Assembly: GCA_030150135.1 (NCBI GenBank)
Contig: JASLGO010000019.1
Coordinates: forward strand, 1-17,418
From: Aquirhabdus sp.
Lineage (GTDB): Bacteria; Pseudomonadota; Gammaproteobacteria; Pseudomonadales; Moraxellaceae
Direction: 5' to 3'
DNA: 17,418 nucleotides
Below, piece after piece: positions 1 through 7,790 of this stretch (its first letter is position 1; the number at the start of each line of letters is the position of its first letter). The position numbers were made by a program, and so were the translations under genes. The notes below the pieces were generated by a model, which ran no database searches, had not been told where the DNA came from, and was given only the letters and a program-made list of their open reading frames with translations.

Positions 1-367
<367 letters not shown>

Positions 368-371
368 GCGC

Positions 372-402
372 ATAGTAACAAACTGATGAAGGATGATGTA
401 AA
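372..402 (-). promoter_or_regulatory. Candidate rnpB promoter with extended -10
   Basis: On the minus strand TGTTACTAT (372-380) reads as an extended -10 (TGn followed by TACTAT), ending about seven bases before the predicted RNA 5' end. TTTACA at 397-402 matches five of six bases of the -35 consensus, but the 19-base spacer is long, so the extended -10 probably carries most of the strength. Inferred from sequence only. Confidence 0.55.
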
Positions 403-459
403 TTAAATCTGTATTTATTTTTATTTTATGGTCTAAATATCGACAATCTGCTCATTCAT

Positions 460-723
460 TTATAAATTCGATGCAGCTGCAGTTTTAAGCCGTATAGATT
501 TTGCAAGTAACTCCTCTTGCGTTTCAGGAAAATTAGGATCTTTAGGAATACAGTCAACAGGGCAAAACAACTGACATTGCGGAACATCAAAATGCCCTAC
601 GCACTCCGTACACAAATCAGGATCGATCTCATAAATCACAGATCCCATATAAATCGCCTGATTTGGGCACACGGGCTCACATACATCACAATTGATGCAC
701 TCAGTCGTGATCTTGAGTGACAT
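460..723 (-). CDS. yfhL: YfhL-type 2[4Fe-4S] ferredoxin
   Basis: Small cytoplasmic electron carrier, 87 residues, with two ferredoxin cluster motifs. The first is Cys9-x2-Cys12-x2-Cys15-x3-Cys19-Pro. The second is Cys38-x2-Cys41-x8-Cys50-x3-Cys54-Pro, where the eight-residue insertion (VGHFDVPQ) is the mark of the Allochromatium vinosum/YfhL class, known for clusters of very low potential. An additional Cys58 follows. The C-terminal KDPNFPET-type tail also resembles E. coli YfhL. The ATG at 723 follows an AAAAGG stretch about 12 bases upstream. It lies 47 bases downstream of coaD on the same strand with no terminator seen between them, so the two are probably co-transcribed. The redox partner cannot be told from this window. 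Confidence 0.95.
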   Translation of the reverse strand: MSLKITTECINCDVCEPVCPNQAIYMGSVIYEIDPDLCTECVGHFDVPQCQLFCPVDCIPKDPNFPETQEELLAKSIRLKTAAASNL

Positions 724-770
724 AACGTGCTATTAACCTTTTTGATTCAAAATAAAACTATTTTTGATCA

Positions 771-1256
771 TTACCAGCCATTTGCATGTTTTGCTGCAAA
801 AGCCGCGTTGACCGCTGTCGGTACAAACTTCGCGACATCACCATGCAATCTGGCAATTTCACGAACTAATGTTGAAGAGATAAAAGACAAATGTTCCGAT
901 GGCGTGAGAAATACTGTCTCAAACGTATGATCCAATTGACGATTCATATTTGCCAGTTGAAATTCATATTCAAAATCCGAAACCGCACGCAGACCACGCA
1001 AAACTGCGGTTGCCTGTTGCTCTTTAAATAGATTAACCAAAAGCCCGCTAAAGCCAATCACTTTGACATTAGGTAAATGACCTATCGCGCTATGAACCAA
1101 AGCAACACGCTCTTCCAGAGTAAACACGGGATTTTTATGATGACCCGCAGCGATCGCAACGACGACCTCATTGAACATTTTTGATGCACGCTCAATCAGA
1201 TCAGTATGACCATTGGTTACAGGGTCAAAAGTTCCAGGATAAATAACACGGGTCAT
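771..1256 (-). CDS. coaD: Phosphopantetheine adenylyltransferase
   Basis: Fourth step of coenzyme A synthesis: transfers AMP from ATP to 4'-phosphopantetheine, giving dephospho-CoA. Cytoplasmic, usually a hexamer. With the ATG at 1256 the protein has 161 residues, normal for bacterial CoaD. Nucleotidyltransferase marks: the N-terminal YPGTFDP strand, the T14-N-G-H17 motif (the family (H/T)xGH ATP-binding motif), RGLRAVSDFEYE near 87-98, and the ISSTLVRE motif near 126-133 (family ISSTxVR, phosphate contacts). The open frame extends two codons upstream to a TTG at 1262, but MTRVIYPG from the ATG fits the family start. It is followed by the ferredoxin gene and diverges from smpB across about 230 bases. 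Confidence 0.97.
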   Translation of the reverse strand: MTRVIYPGTFDPVTNGHTDLIERASKMFNEVVVAIAAGHHKNPVFTLEERVALVHSAIGHLPNVKVIGFSGLLVNLFKEQQATAVLRGLRAVSDFEYEFQLANMNRQLDHTFETVFLTPSEHLSFISSTLVREIARLHGDVAKFVPTAVNAAFAAKHANGW

Positions 1257-1488
1257 CAGCAAGACTCGGCAATACGTTAGAATGGCGACATGTTATCAAG
1301 AATCCTAGTACAGTATAAGTACAGTAAATGATTAACATGCTTAATTCATGTTCATATTTAAAATTTTTACTAAAAAATGCAACGCCAAGCTCTAACATGC
1401 GTCACAATAGCGCAATATAGAAAACAAAACCGTCCAATGTTGTCTATCTGATTGGACGGATTAGCAATAGAGATGATTCACCAAAACC
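1257..1488. other. coaD-smpB divergent intergenic region
   Basis: About 230 bases between two genes that point away from each other, so promoters for both should lie here. It holds a direct repeat AGTACAGTA at 1307-1315 and 1318-1326 (start-to-start distance 11 bases, about one helical turn) and a perfect 9-bp inverted repeat close to smpB, listed separately. TATACT (minus strand, 1312-1317), inside the direct repeat, is a possible coaD -10, but no convincing -35 accompanies it. I see no RNA gene here. Confidence 0.5.
1430..1459. repeat. 9-bp perfect inverted repeat before smpB
   Basis: CCGTCCAAT (1430-1438) and ATTGGACGG (1451-1459) are exact reverse complements around a 12-base loop, 29 bases before the smpB start. 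Read on the minus strand, the hairpin runs into TTTTGTTTTC, which looks like an intrinsic terminator facing away from smpB. Read on the plus strand, it would be a hairpin in the smpB leader or a protein-binding palindrome. The sequence does not decide between these. Confidence 0.6.
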
Positions 1489-1959
1489 ATGAGTAAAGAT
1501 AAAGCATCGGGCGGGACAATCGCCCAAAACCGTAAAGCGCGTCATGACTTCTTTATCGAAGATAAATATGAAGCAGGGCTTGTATTGCAAGGCTGGGAAA
1601 TCAAAGCAATTCGTGCAGGCAAAATGACGATTTCTGAAAGCTATGTGATTTTTCGCGATAATGAAGCTTTTTTGTTTAATGCCCAAATCACACCACTTTG
1701 GACAGCATCGACTCATGTTGATCCTGAAGCAACGCGTACGCGCAAACTATTGTTGTCACGTCGTCAAATTAACAAGCTAATGGCGGCAGTGAATCAAAAA
1801 GGTTACACCTGCGTACCCTTAGCAAGTTTTTGGAAAGGCCAATACGTGAAATGCGAGATCGCATTGGTTAAAGGTAAAGCGCTACATGATAAACGCGCGA
1901 CTGAAAAAGACCGTGACTGGAGTCGTGAGAAACAGCGAGTGTTTAGAAAGAGTCATTGA
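1489..1959 (+). CDS. smpB: SsrA (tmRNA)-binding protein
   Basis: SmpB binds tmRNA and brings it to stalled ribosomes for trans-translation: rescue of the ribosome and tagging of the unfinished protein for proteolysis. The protein has 156 residues, normal for the family. Visible family blocks are IAQNRKARHDFFIEDKYEAGLVLQGWEIKAIR near 11-42 (entry to the OB fold and the glycine-tryptophan-glutamate stretch), ESYVIFRDNEAFLFNAQI near 50-67, and TRTRKLLLSRRQINKL near 81-96. The basic tail, DKRATEKDRDWSREKQRVFRK, becomes helical in the ribosomal mRNA channel. The ATG at 1489 gives a typical start. A short frame (ATG at 1473, seven codons) overlaps this start, but no evidence shows it is used. The tmRNA gene itself is not in the window. 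Confidence 0.97.
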   Translation: MSKDKASGGTIAQNRKARHDFFIEDKYEAGLVLQGWEIKAIRAGKMTISESYVIFRDNEAFLFNAQITPLWTASTHVDPEATRTRKLLLSRRQINKLMAAVNQKGYTCVPLASFWKGQYVKCEIALVKGKALHDKRATEKDRDWSREKQRVFRKSH

Positions 1960-1984
1960 TTAGAAGGGATAGCTCATTGAGCCT

Positions 1985-2072
1985 GCAGTTACTGAGCTAG
2001 TCGAAGTATCGAAATGCGCGGTGATAGTAAAACTATAGTTTAGAGGTTCACGCCAACAAGCTCAGTGAACTC
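1985..2072. repeat. Imperfect inverted-repeat intergenic element
   Basis: Between smpB and its terminator, a block with CAGTTACTGAGCTAGTCG (1986-2003) is mirrored by CAACAAGCTCAGTGAACTC (2054-2072). The arms share ACTGAGCT exactly, with near-matches on both sides. Between them lies the perfect palindrome AAACTATAGTTT (2030-2041). The TGAGCT-GTCGAAG type of core is similar to short dispersed intergenic repeats found in several proteobacteria. That this is a multi-copy element is inference; no second copy was found in this window. Confidence 0.5.
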
Positions 2073-2095
2073 AAATTTCAATTATTTTCACCCAT

Positions 2096-2128
2096 AAAAA
2101 ACGCCCAGCAAATGCTAGGCGTTTTTTT
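2096..2128. terminator. Bidirectional intrinsic terminator, smpB/pit
   Basis: The stem ACGCCCAGC / GCTAGGCGT (2101-2109 and 2114-2122, one internal mismatch, four-base loop AAAT) is flanked by A5 on the left and T7 on the right. Transcripts from both smpB and the convergent transporter gene would therefore see a hairpin followed by a U-tract. Confidence 0.9.
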
Positions 2129-2149
2129 ACATTCAATGTCATCACAACA

Positions 2150-3739
2150 TTAAATAAATTCCATAAACAACCAATATAACAAACCAGACAACGTCATCGC
2201 CGCAGGAAGCGTCAGCACCCACGCATATAGGATGCGCTTGATAGTTCCCCACTGAAGACCAGACCGATTCGCAGTCATCGTACCCGCCACAGAGCCATTT
2301 AACACATGTGTGGTACTCACTGGCAGACCAAGGTTATCGGCAGCACCAATCATGGCAATTGTAGACAATTGCGCGGCAAAACCTTGACCATAGTTCATTG
2401 GACGATTACCAATTTTTTCACCGACAGTGACAGCAATCCGCTTCCAACCAACCAGTGTTCCCAAACCCAATGCGAGTGCAACAGCAACTTTAACCCAAGC
2501 TGGAATGAACTGTGTGGTTTTATCCAAACTACTACTACTATTGGTCAGTACAGTTTGTTGTTCAGGCGTCAATTGCTTTAACGCGTCATTTTTCTTTAGA
2601 CGCTTCAAACATGCACTGATTAAATAAGTATCATTCCGCAAGTTATGCACTTCACCGTCTGGAACTTTATCGAATGTGCCGTATTGCTTCGCAGCTTGGC
2701 TGAGATTCAACTCAAGTGCAGCGACCGCAGGTAATACTTGCGGATCTTTCACAGAACCTTGCAAATAGCGCGTCAGAACGTCACGTGATTTTTGCAAATC
2801 CACTTTCGAATCAGTCGGAGATAAAATATGTGCAGTTTGCTCAGATAATACGGCAAAGGACTGAACTTCAGCAGCATTCATGGTTTTATTCAATGAATAA
2901 GCCGCAGGAACAATACCAATCAGAACCAGCATGATTAAACCCATACCCTTCTGACCATCGTTTGACCCATGCACAAAGCTCACACCAGCACAACTTATAA
3001 CCAATAAGCCACGAATCCAAAACGGCGGTGGTTGAACACCTTCAGGTGGCTCAAATAATTCTGGTTTACGTGCAAATATTAACTTACATAGCAGAAAAAT
3101 TAATCCTGCCAATACAAAGCCGATTAATGGAGAAAACAATAATGCTTTACCGACCTTGATCGCTTGATCCCAGTTTACGCTGCTTGCGCCTAAACCTGCT
3201 GGAGTCAAAAAGCGATTCATCAAACCCACACCAATAATTGAACCAATCAACGTATGTGAACTCGACGCGGGAATGCCAGCAGCCCAAGTGCCTAAGTTCC
3301 AAATGATCGCTGCTAAAAGTAAAGCAAAGACCATAGCGAAACCTTGACTACTGCCAACATTGAGAATCAACTCGACGGGCAATAATGCCAAAATACCATA
3401 CGCAACTGCGCCACTGGCGCATAGCACACCAAGGAAGTTCGCTAAACCTGCAAGTCCAACCGCCATATGCGGAGACAATGCATTGGTGTAAATGACTGTC
3501 ACTACCGCATTGGCGGTATCGTGAAAACCATTAGCAAACTCAAAGCCTAGCGCGACAAATAAAGCCGCACTGAGCAGGATAAATGGGATTAAACTCAAGG
3601 CAGGTATATTTGCCAAATCAGTTGAGAGCGAAAATCCGATATAGATCAGTGCTGCAACCACCACTACAAGAAACAGTGGTTTGAAGATCGGGTGAATCGG
3701 TGTCTCTAACGATGGTGCTACAGAGGAGTTCTGACTCAT
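2150..3739 (-). CDS. pit: PitA-type low-affinity inorganic phosphate transporter
   Basis: Inner-membrane symporter that imports phosphate (as a neutral metal-phosphate complex in PitA) with a proton. It has 529 residues against about 500 for E. coli PitA. The two inverted family signatures are present: NGFHDTANAVVTVIYT at 70-85 and HGSNDGQKGMGL at 257-268. PASSSHTLIGSIIG (157-170) and its counterpart PVSTTHVLNGSVAGTM (about 473-488) form the other repeat pair. Many hydrophobic membrane segments flank a less hydrophobic central loop (about 280-415). The ATG at 3739 has no strong ribosome-binding site. A PhoB-like box lies about 100 bases upstream, which suggests induction by phosphate starvation, unlike the mostly constitutive E. 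coli pitA. Convergent with smpB, divergent from metH. Confidence 0.95.
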   Translation of the reverse strand: MSQNSSVAPSLETPIHPIFKPLFLVVVVAALIYIGFSLSTDLANIPALSLIPFILLSAALFVALGFEFANGFHDTANAVVTVIYTNALSPHMAVGLAGLANFLGVLCASGAVAYGILALLPVELILNVGSSQGFAMVFALLLAAIIWNLGTWAAGIPASSSHTLIGSIIGVGLMNRFLTPAGLGASSVNWDQAIKVGKALLFSPLIGFVLAGLIFLLCKLIFARKPELFEPPEGVQPPPFWIRGLLVISCAGVSFVHGSNDGQKGMGLIMLVLIGIVPAAYSLNKTMNAAEVQSFAVLSEQTAHILSPTDSKVDLQKSRDVLTRYLQGSVKDPQVLPAVAALELNLSQAAKQYGTFDKVPDGEVHNLRNDTYLISACLKRLKKNDALKQLTPEQQTVLTNSSSSLDKTTQFIPAWVKVAVALALGLGTLVGWKRIAVTVGEKIGNRPMNYGQGFAAQLSTIAMIGAADNLGLPVSTTHVLNGSVAGTMTANRSGLQWGTIKRILYAWVLTLPAAMTLSGLLYWLFMEFI

Positions 3740-4040
3740 AGAAAAATTCTTGAATAAAAAATCATCGAATATATTGTTCGACTTAGTTATAACCCTTCTT
3801 CTTACTCATACTTGGTTCAATCAAGATACAAGCAAAATGACAGTTTAATGACAATACACCGTAAACGGCGGCATAATATCACACCTTGCAGTCACGTCCA
3901 TTGATAACCTGATAGAATAGCGGTCAATTGAATATGTTTATTCAAAAATCTGCGTTCTACTCTTTTTCACATTAGTCACACTTGCATCGCGGTGTTTTTC
4001 GTGACGCAGCTTTATTCCTGATTCGGAGTTTTTTGTACAA
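3740..4040. other. pit-metH divergent intergenic region
   Basis: About 300 bases between divergent genes. The half nearer the transporter gene carries the PhoB-like box. The half nearer metH has no convincing -35/-10 pair and no recognisable cobalamin riboswitch box or SAH riboswitch. The metH ribosome-binding site is probably CGGAG at 4024-4028, about 12 bases before the ATG, a rather long spacing. Confidence 0.5.
3837..3854 (-). promoter_or_regulatory. Candidate PhoB box of the phosphate transporter gene
   Basis: The minus strand reads TTGTCATTAAACTGTCAT, which matches 16 of 18 positions of the Pho box consensus (two CTGTCA half-sites in direct repeat, 11 bases apart). It lies 97 bases upstream of the transporter ATG. 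Eight bases downstream of it, TATCTT (3823-3828) can serve as a -10. In PhoB-activated promoters the box replaces the -35, so the geometry is right. The match is seen directly; activation by PhoB is inferred. Confidence 0.75.
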
Positions 4041-7000
4041 ATGTCTACGTCTGCCCAAAACGCTAAAAACCTGAAAACTCAATTGACAGAGTTGCTCAAA
4101 AAAAGAATTCTGATCATTGACGGCGCAATGGGGACGATGATTCAACGCCATAAATTAGAAGAAGAAGATTATCGCGGCGAACGCTTTGCGGAATGGGCAC
4201 ACGATTTAAAAGGCAATAACGACCTTTTGGTGCTGACTCAACCACAGATTATTCAAGGCATTCACGAAGCCTACTTGGACGCTGGTGCGGACATTATTGA
4301 AACCAACAGCTTTAACGGCACGCGTGTTTCCATGTCGGATTACCACATGGAAGACCTCGTTCCTGAGATCAACCGTGAAGCTGCACGTCTGGCAAAAGTT
4401 GCTTGTGAGAAATATTCAACGCCTGATAAACCACGTTTTGTGGCTGGCGTACTTGGGCCGACTTCTCGTACTTGTTCTATTTCACCTGATGTCAATAACC
4501 CAGCGTTTCGTAACATTACTTTTGACGCACTTAAAGAAAATTATATCGAAGCGACCCACGCTCTGATTGAAGGTGGCGCGGACATTATTCTGATCGAAAC
4601 CGTTTTCGATACACTGAACTGTAAAGCTGCGATTTTTGCCGTCAAAGAAGTCTTTAAGCAAATTGGCTATGAACTGCCGCTGATGATTTCGGGAACGATT
4701 ACCGATGCGTCAGGACGTACGTTGACAGGTCAGACGGCAGAAGCGTTCTGGAACTCAGTACGTCACGGTGATTTATTGTCGATTGGTTTTAACTGTGCGC
4801 TCGGTGCGGATGCGATGCGCCCACACGTGAAAACCGTATCAGATGTTGCGGATACCTTTGTCTCTGCTCACCCGAACGCAGGCTTACCAAATGCCTTTGG
4901 TGAATATGACGAAACCCCAGAACAAACTGCCGCATTCTTAAAAGAGTTTGCCGAAAGTGGTTTGATCAATATTACAGGTGGTTGCTGTGGGACAACACCC
5001 GATCATATTCGTGCGATTTACAACGCAGTGAAGGATATTCCACCACGCCAAATTCCTGATACACCAGCAGCGTGTCGTTTGAGTGGTTTAGAGCCATTCA
5101 ACATTTACGACTCATCATTATTCGTCAATGTCGGTGAACGTACCAACGTCACGGGTTCAAAAAAATTCTTACGCTTGATTCGTGAAGAACTGTTTAGTGA
5201 AGCGTTGGAAGTTGCCCAGCAACAAGTTGAAGCAGGCGCGCAAATCATCGACATCAACATGGACGAAGGCATGCTCGATTCGCAAAATGCGATGGTGCAT
5301 TTCCTGAATTTGGTCGCGTCTGAACCTGATATCTCTCGCGTGCCGATCATGATTGACTCCTCCAAATGGGAGATCATCGAAGCAGGCTTGAAGTGTGTAC
5401 AAGGCAAGCCAATTGTGAACTCCATTTCCTTAAAAGAAGGTTATGACGAGTTTGTCCATAAAGCACGCCTATGCCGTCAATACGGCGCAGCGATTATCGT
5501 CATGGCATTCGATGAAGTCGGTCAAGCGGATACTGCTGCGCGTAAACGCGAAATCTGTAAACGCTCTTATGACGTGTTGGTCAATGACGTAGGCTACCCT
5601 GCTGAAGACATTATTTTTGACCCGAACGTGTTTGCTGTTGCGACAGGGATTGAAGAGCATAACAACTATGCTGTGGACTTTATCGAGGCAACAGGCTGGA
5701 TTAAGCAAAACCTGCCTCATGCCATGATTTCAGGCGGCGTGTCGAACGTTTCATTCTCATTCCGTGGTAATGAACCAGTTCGTGAAGCCATCCACTCCGT
5801 GTTCTTGTACTATGCCATCAAGCAAGGCATGACCATGGGGATCGTCAATGCTGGGCAAATGGCAATTTATGATGACATTCCAAAAGAGCTGAAAGATGCC
5901 GTAGAAGACGTCATTCTGAATCAAAATCAAGGTGAATCTGGTCAGATTGCCACTGAAAAACTGCTTGAAGTTGCTGAGAAATTCCGCAGCCATGCTGGTG
6001 CAGCTAAAGAAGCCGAAAACCTCGAATGGCGTAATCAGCCCGTCGAAAAGCGCCTTGAATATGCACTGGTCAAAGGCATCACAACCTATATTGATGAAGA
6101 TACAGAAGAAGCACGCCTGAAAGCCAAACGCCCACTCGATGTGATCGAGGGTGCGCTGATGGATGGCATGAACGTGGTCGGTGACTTATTCGGTTCAGGA
6201 AAAATGTTCCTACCGCAAGTCGTTAAATCTGCCCGCGTGATGAAACAAGCTGTTGCTTGGCTGAACCCCTACATCGAAGCTGAGAAAGGCAATGCCCAAT
6301 CCAAAGGCCGCGTCCTGATGGCAACCGTCAAAGGCGACGTGCATGATATTGGTAAAAATATCGTCGGCGTGGTACTCGGTTGTAATGGCTACGACATTGT
6401 TGACCTCGGCGTGATGGTACCTTGCGAAAAAATCCTGCAAACCGCGATTGATGAGAAATGTGACATCATCGGCTTGTCTGGGCTGATCACGCCATCGCTC
6501 GATGAAATGGTGTTTGTTGCTAAAGAAATGCAGCGCAAAGGCTTCACCATTCCGTTATTGATTGGTGGCGCAACCACATCGAAGGCACATACCGCAGTTA
6601 AGATTGATCAGCAATATCAAAATGATGCTGTAATTTATGTTGCCGATGCATCGCGTGCGGTCGGTGTCGCTACGACTTTACTGTCCAAGGAAATGCGCGG
6701 CAATTTTATTGCTGAACATCGCGCTGAATACGCCAAAATTCGTGAGCGTCTAGCAAACAAGCAACCGAAAGCCGCAAAACTCAGCTATGCCGAATCGATT
6801 GAGCATGGCTTTAAGATTGCTGAAGACTATGCTCCGCCTAAACCAAATGCATTGGGTACGCAGGTCATTAAAAATTATCCGCTGGAAACCTTAGTGCCTT
6901 ATTTTGACTGGACTCCTTTCTTTATTTCATGGAGTTTGGCAGGTAAATTCCCGAAAATTCTAGAAGATGAAGTCGTCGGTGAAGCGGCAACTGATTTATA

Positions 7001-7751
7001 CAATCAAGCGCAAGCAATGCTCAAAGACATTATCGACAACAACCGTTTCGATGCACGTGCAGTCTTTGGTCTATATCCTGCACAGCGTACAGCTGCTGAC
7101 ACTGTGAGCGTGTTTGATGAAGCGCGTCAGAATGTCACACACACCTTCGAGCATTTGCGTCAACAGTCTGACAAGGTGACAGGCAAACCGAACTTGTCTT
7201 TAGCTGACTTTATTAGTACATCTCAGGAAAATACTGATTATCTCGGTGGCTTTACGGTGTCGATCTTCGGTGCGGAAGAATATGCCAATGAGTTTAAAGC
7301 CAAAGGCGATGATTACTCAGCGATTCTCGTTCAGTCATTAGCGGATCGTTTTGCGGAAGCTTTTGCGGAACATTTGCATGAGCGCATTCGTAAGGAATTC
7401 TGGGGCTATAAACTTGATGAAGTTCTGGATAATGAAGAACTGATCAAGGAAAAATACGTCGGTATTCGTCCTGCACCGGGCTACCCTGCATGTCCTGAAC
7501 ATTCTGAAAAAGCGGTGTTGTTTAATTGGTTAGGTTCGACCGACAAGATCGGAACGCAGCTCACCGAACACTTTGCAATGATGCCGCCTTCTTCGGTCAG
7601 TGGTTTCTATTATTCACATCCTGACAGTGAATACTTCAATGTCGGCAAAATTTCTCAAGACCAGCTTGAGGATTATGCCAAACGTAAAGGCTGGACAATT
7701 GATGTCGCTAAACGTTGGTTAGGGCCGAATTTGGATGATTCGATTGCTTGA
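4041..7751 (+). CDS. metH: Cobalamin-dependent methionine synthase
   Basis: Last step of methionine synthesis: moves the methyl group of 5-methyltetrahydrofolate through cobalamin to homocysteine. The protein has 1236 residues (E. coli 1227) and all four modules. The homocysteine domain (about 1-335) has zinc ligands Cys252, Cys315 and Cys316. The folate domain (about 355-625) begins with NVGERTN at 363-369. The cap and B12 domains (about 660-895) contain D766-V-H768-D-I-G771, where the His is the lower cobalt ligand. The C-terminal AdoMet reactivation domain (about 905-1236) contains RPAPGYPACPEH from 1143. Key residues are shifted from E. coli by a constant five, then nine, which indicates an intact enzyme. 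No B12 riboswitch was seen upstream. The gene ends directly at the AT-rich cassette and faces it. Confidence 0.98.
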   Translation: MSTSAQNAKNLKTQLTELLKKRILIIDGAMGTMIQRHKLEEEDYRGERFAEWAHDLKGNNDLLVLTQPQIIQGIHEAYLDAGADIIETNSFNGTRVSMSDYHMEDLVPEINREAARLAKVACEKYSTPDKPRFVAGVLGPTSRTCSISPDVNNPAFRNITFDALKENYIEATHALIEGGADIILIETVFDTLNCKAAIFAVKEVFKQIGYELPLMISGTITDASGRTLTGQTAEAFWNSVRHGDLLSIGFNCALGADAMRPHVKTVSDVADTFVSAHPNAGLPNAFGEYDETPEQTAAFLKEFAESGLINITGGCCGTTPDHIRAIYNAVKDIPPRQIPDTPAACRLSGLEPFNIYDSSLFVNVGERTNVTGSKKFLRLIREELFSEALEVAQQQVEAGAQIIDINMDEGMLDSQNAMVHFLNLVASEPDISRVPIMIDSSKWEIIEAGLKCVQGKPIVNSISLKEGYDEFVHKARLCRQYGAAIIVMAFDEVGQADTAARKREICKRSYDVLVNDVGYPAEDIIFDPNVFAVATGIEEHNNYAVDFIEATGWIKQNLPHAMISGGVSNVSFSFRGNEPVREAIHSVFLYYAIKQGMTMGIVNAGQMAIYDDIPKELKDAVEDVILNQNQGESGQIATEKLLEVAEKFRSHAGAAKEAENLEWRNQPVEKRLEYALVKGITTYIDEDTEEARLKAKRPLDVIEGALMDGMNVVGDLFGSGKMFLPQVVKSARVMKQAVAWLNPYIEAEKGNAQSKGRVLMATVKGDVHDIGKNIVGVVLGCNGYDIVDLGVMVPCEKILQTAIDEKCDIIGLSGLITPSLDEMVFVAKEMQRKGFTIPLLIGGATTSKAHTAVKIDQQYQNDAVIYVADASRAVGVATTLLSKEMRGNFIAEHRAEYAKIRERLANKQPKAAKLSYAESIEHGFKIAEDYAPPKPNALGTQVIKNYPLETLVPYFDWTPFFISWSLAGKFPKILEDEVVGEAATDLYNQAQAMLKDIIDNNRFDARAVFGLYPAQRTAADTVSVFDEARQNVTHTFEHLRQQSDKVTGKPNLSLADFISTSQENTDYLGGFTVSIFGAEEYANEFKAKGDDYSAILVQSLADRFAEAFAEHLHERIRKEFWGYKLDEVLDNEELIKEKYVGIRPAPGYPACPEHSEKAVLFNWLGSTDKIGTQLTEHFAMMPPSSVSGFYYSHPDSEYFNVGKISQDQLEDYAKRKGWTIDVAKRWLGPNLDDSIA

Positions 7752-7762
7752 ATAAACATAAT

Positions 7763-7790
7763 ACTCCTTCATATGAGAAGTTTTTGTTTA
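7763..7790 (+). terminator. Weak candidate terminator after metH
   Basis: Just after the metH stop, ACTCCTTCATATGAGAAGT can fold into a short stem with a mismatch and a wobble pair, followed by TTTTTGTTT. An outer perfect pair, ATAAACA (7752-7758) with TGTTTAT (7785-7791), encloses it. The structure overlaps the stop codon of the convergent TOPRIM-like gene, so it may serve both transcripts. It is much weaker than the other terminators in the window. Confidence 0.4.

Noticed and set aside
1473..1496. Seven-codon upstream frame overlapping the smpB start
   Set aside because: Too short to tell from chance, with no strong ribosome-binding site of its own.
3855..4040. Cobalamin or SAH riboswitch upstream of metH
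   Set aside because: The B12 box and the conserved SAH-riboswitch core were looked for and not found; the region is short and AT-rich.
4285..6577. Several 62-106 codon frames within metH on both strands
   Set aside because: They overlap a full-length conserved enzyme, have no ribosome-binding sites, and show no recognisable protein features.
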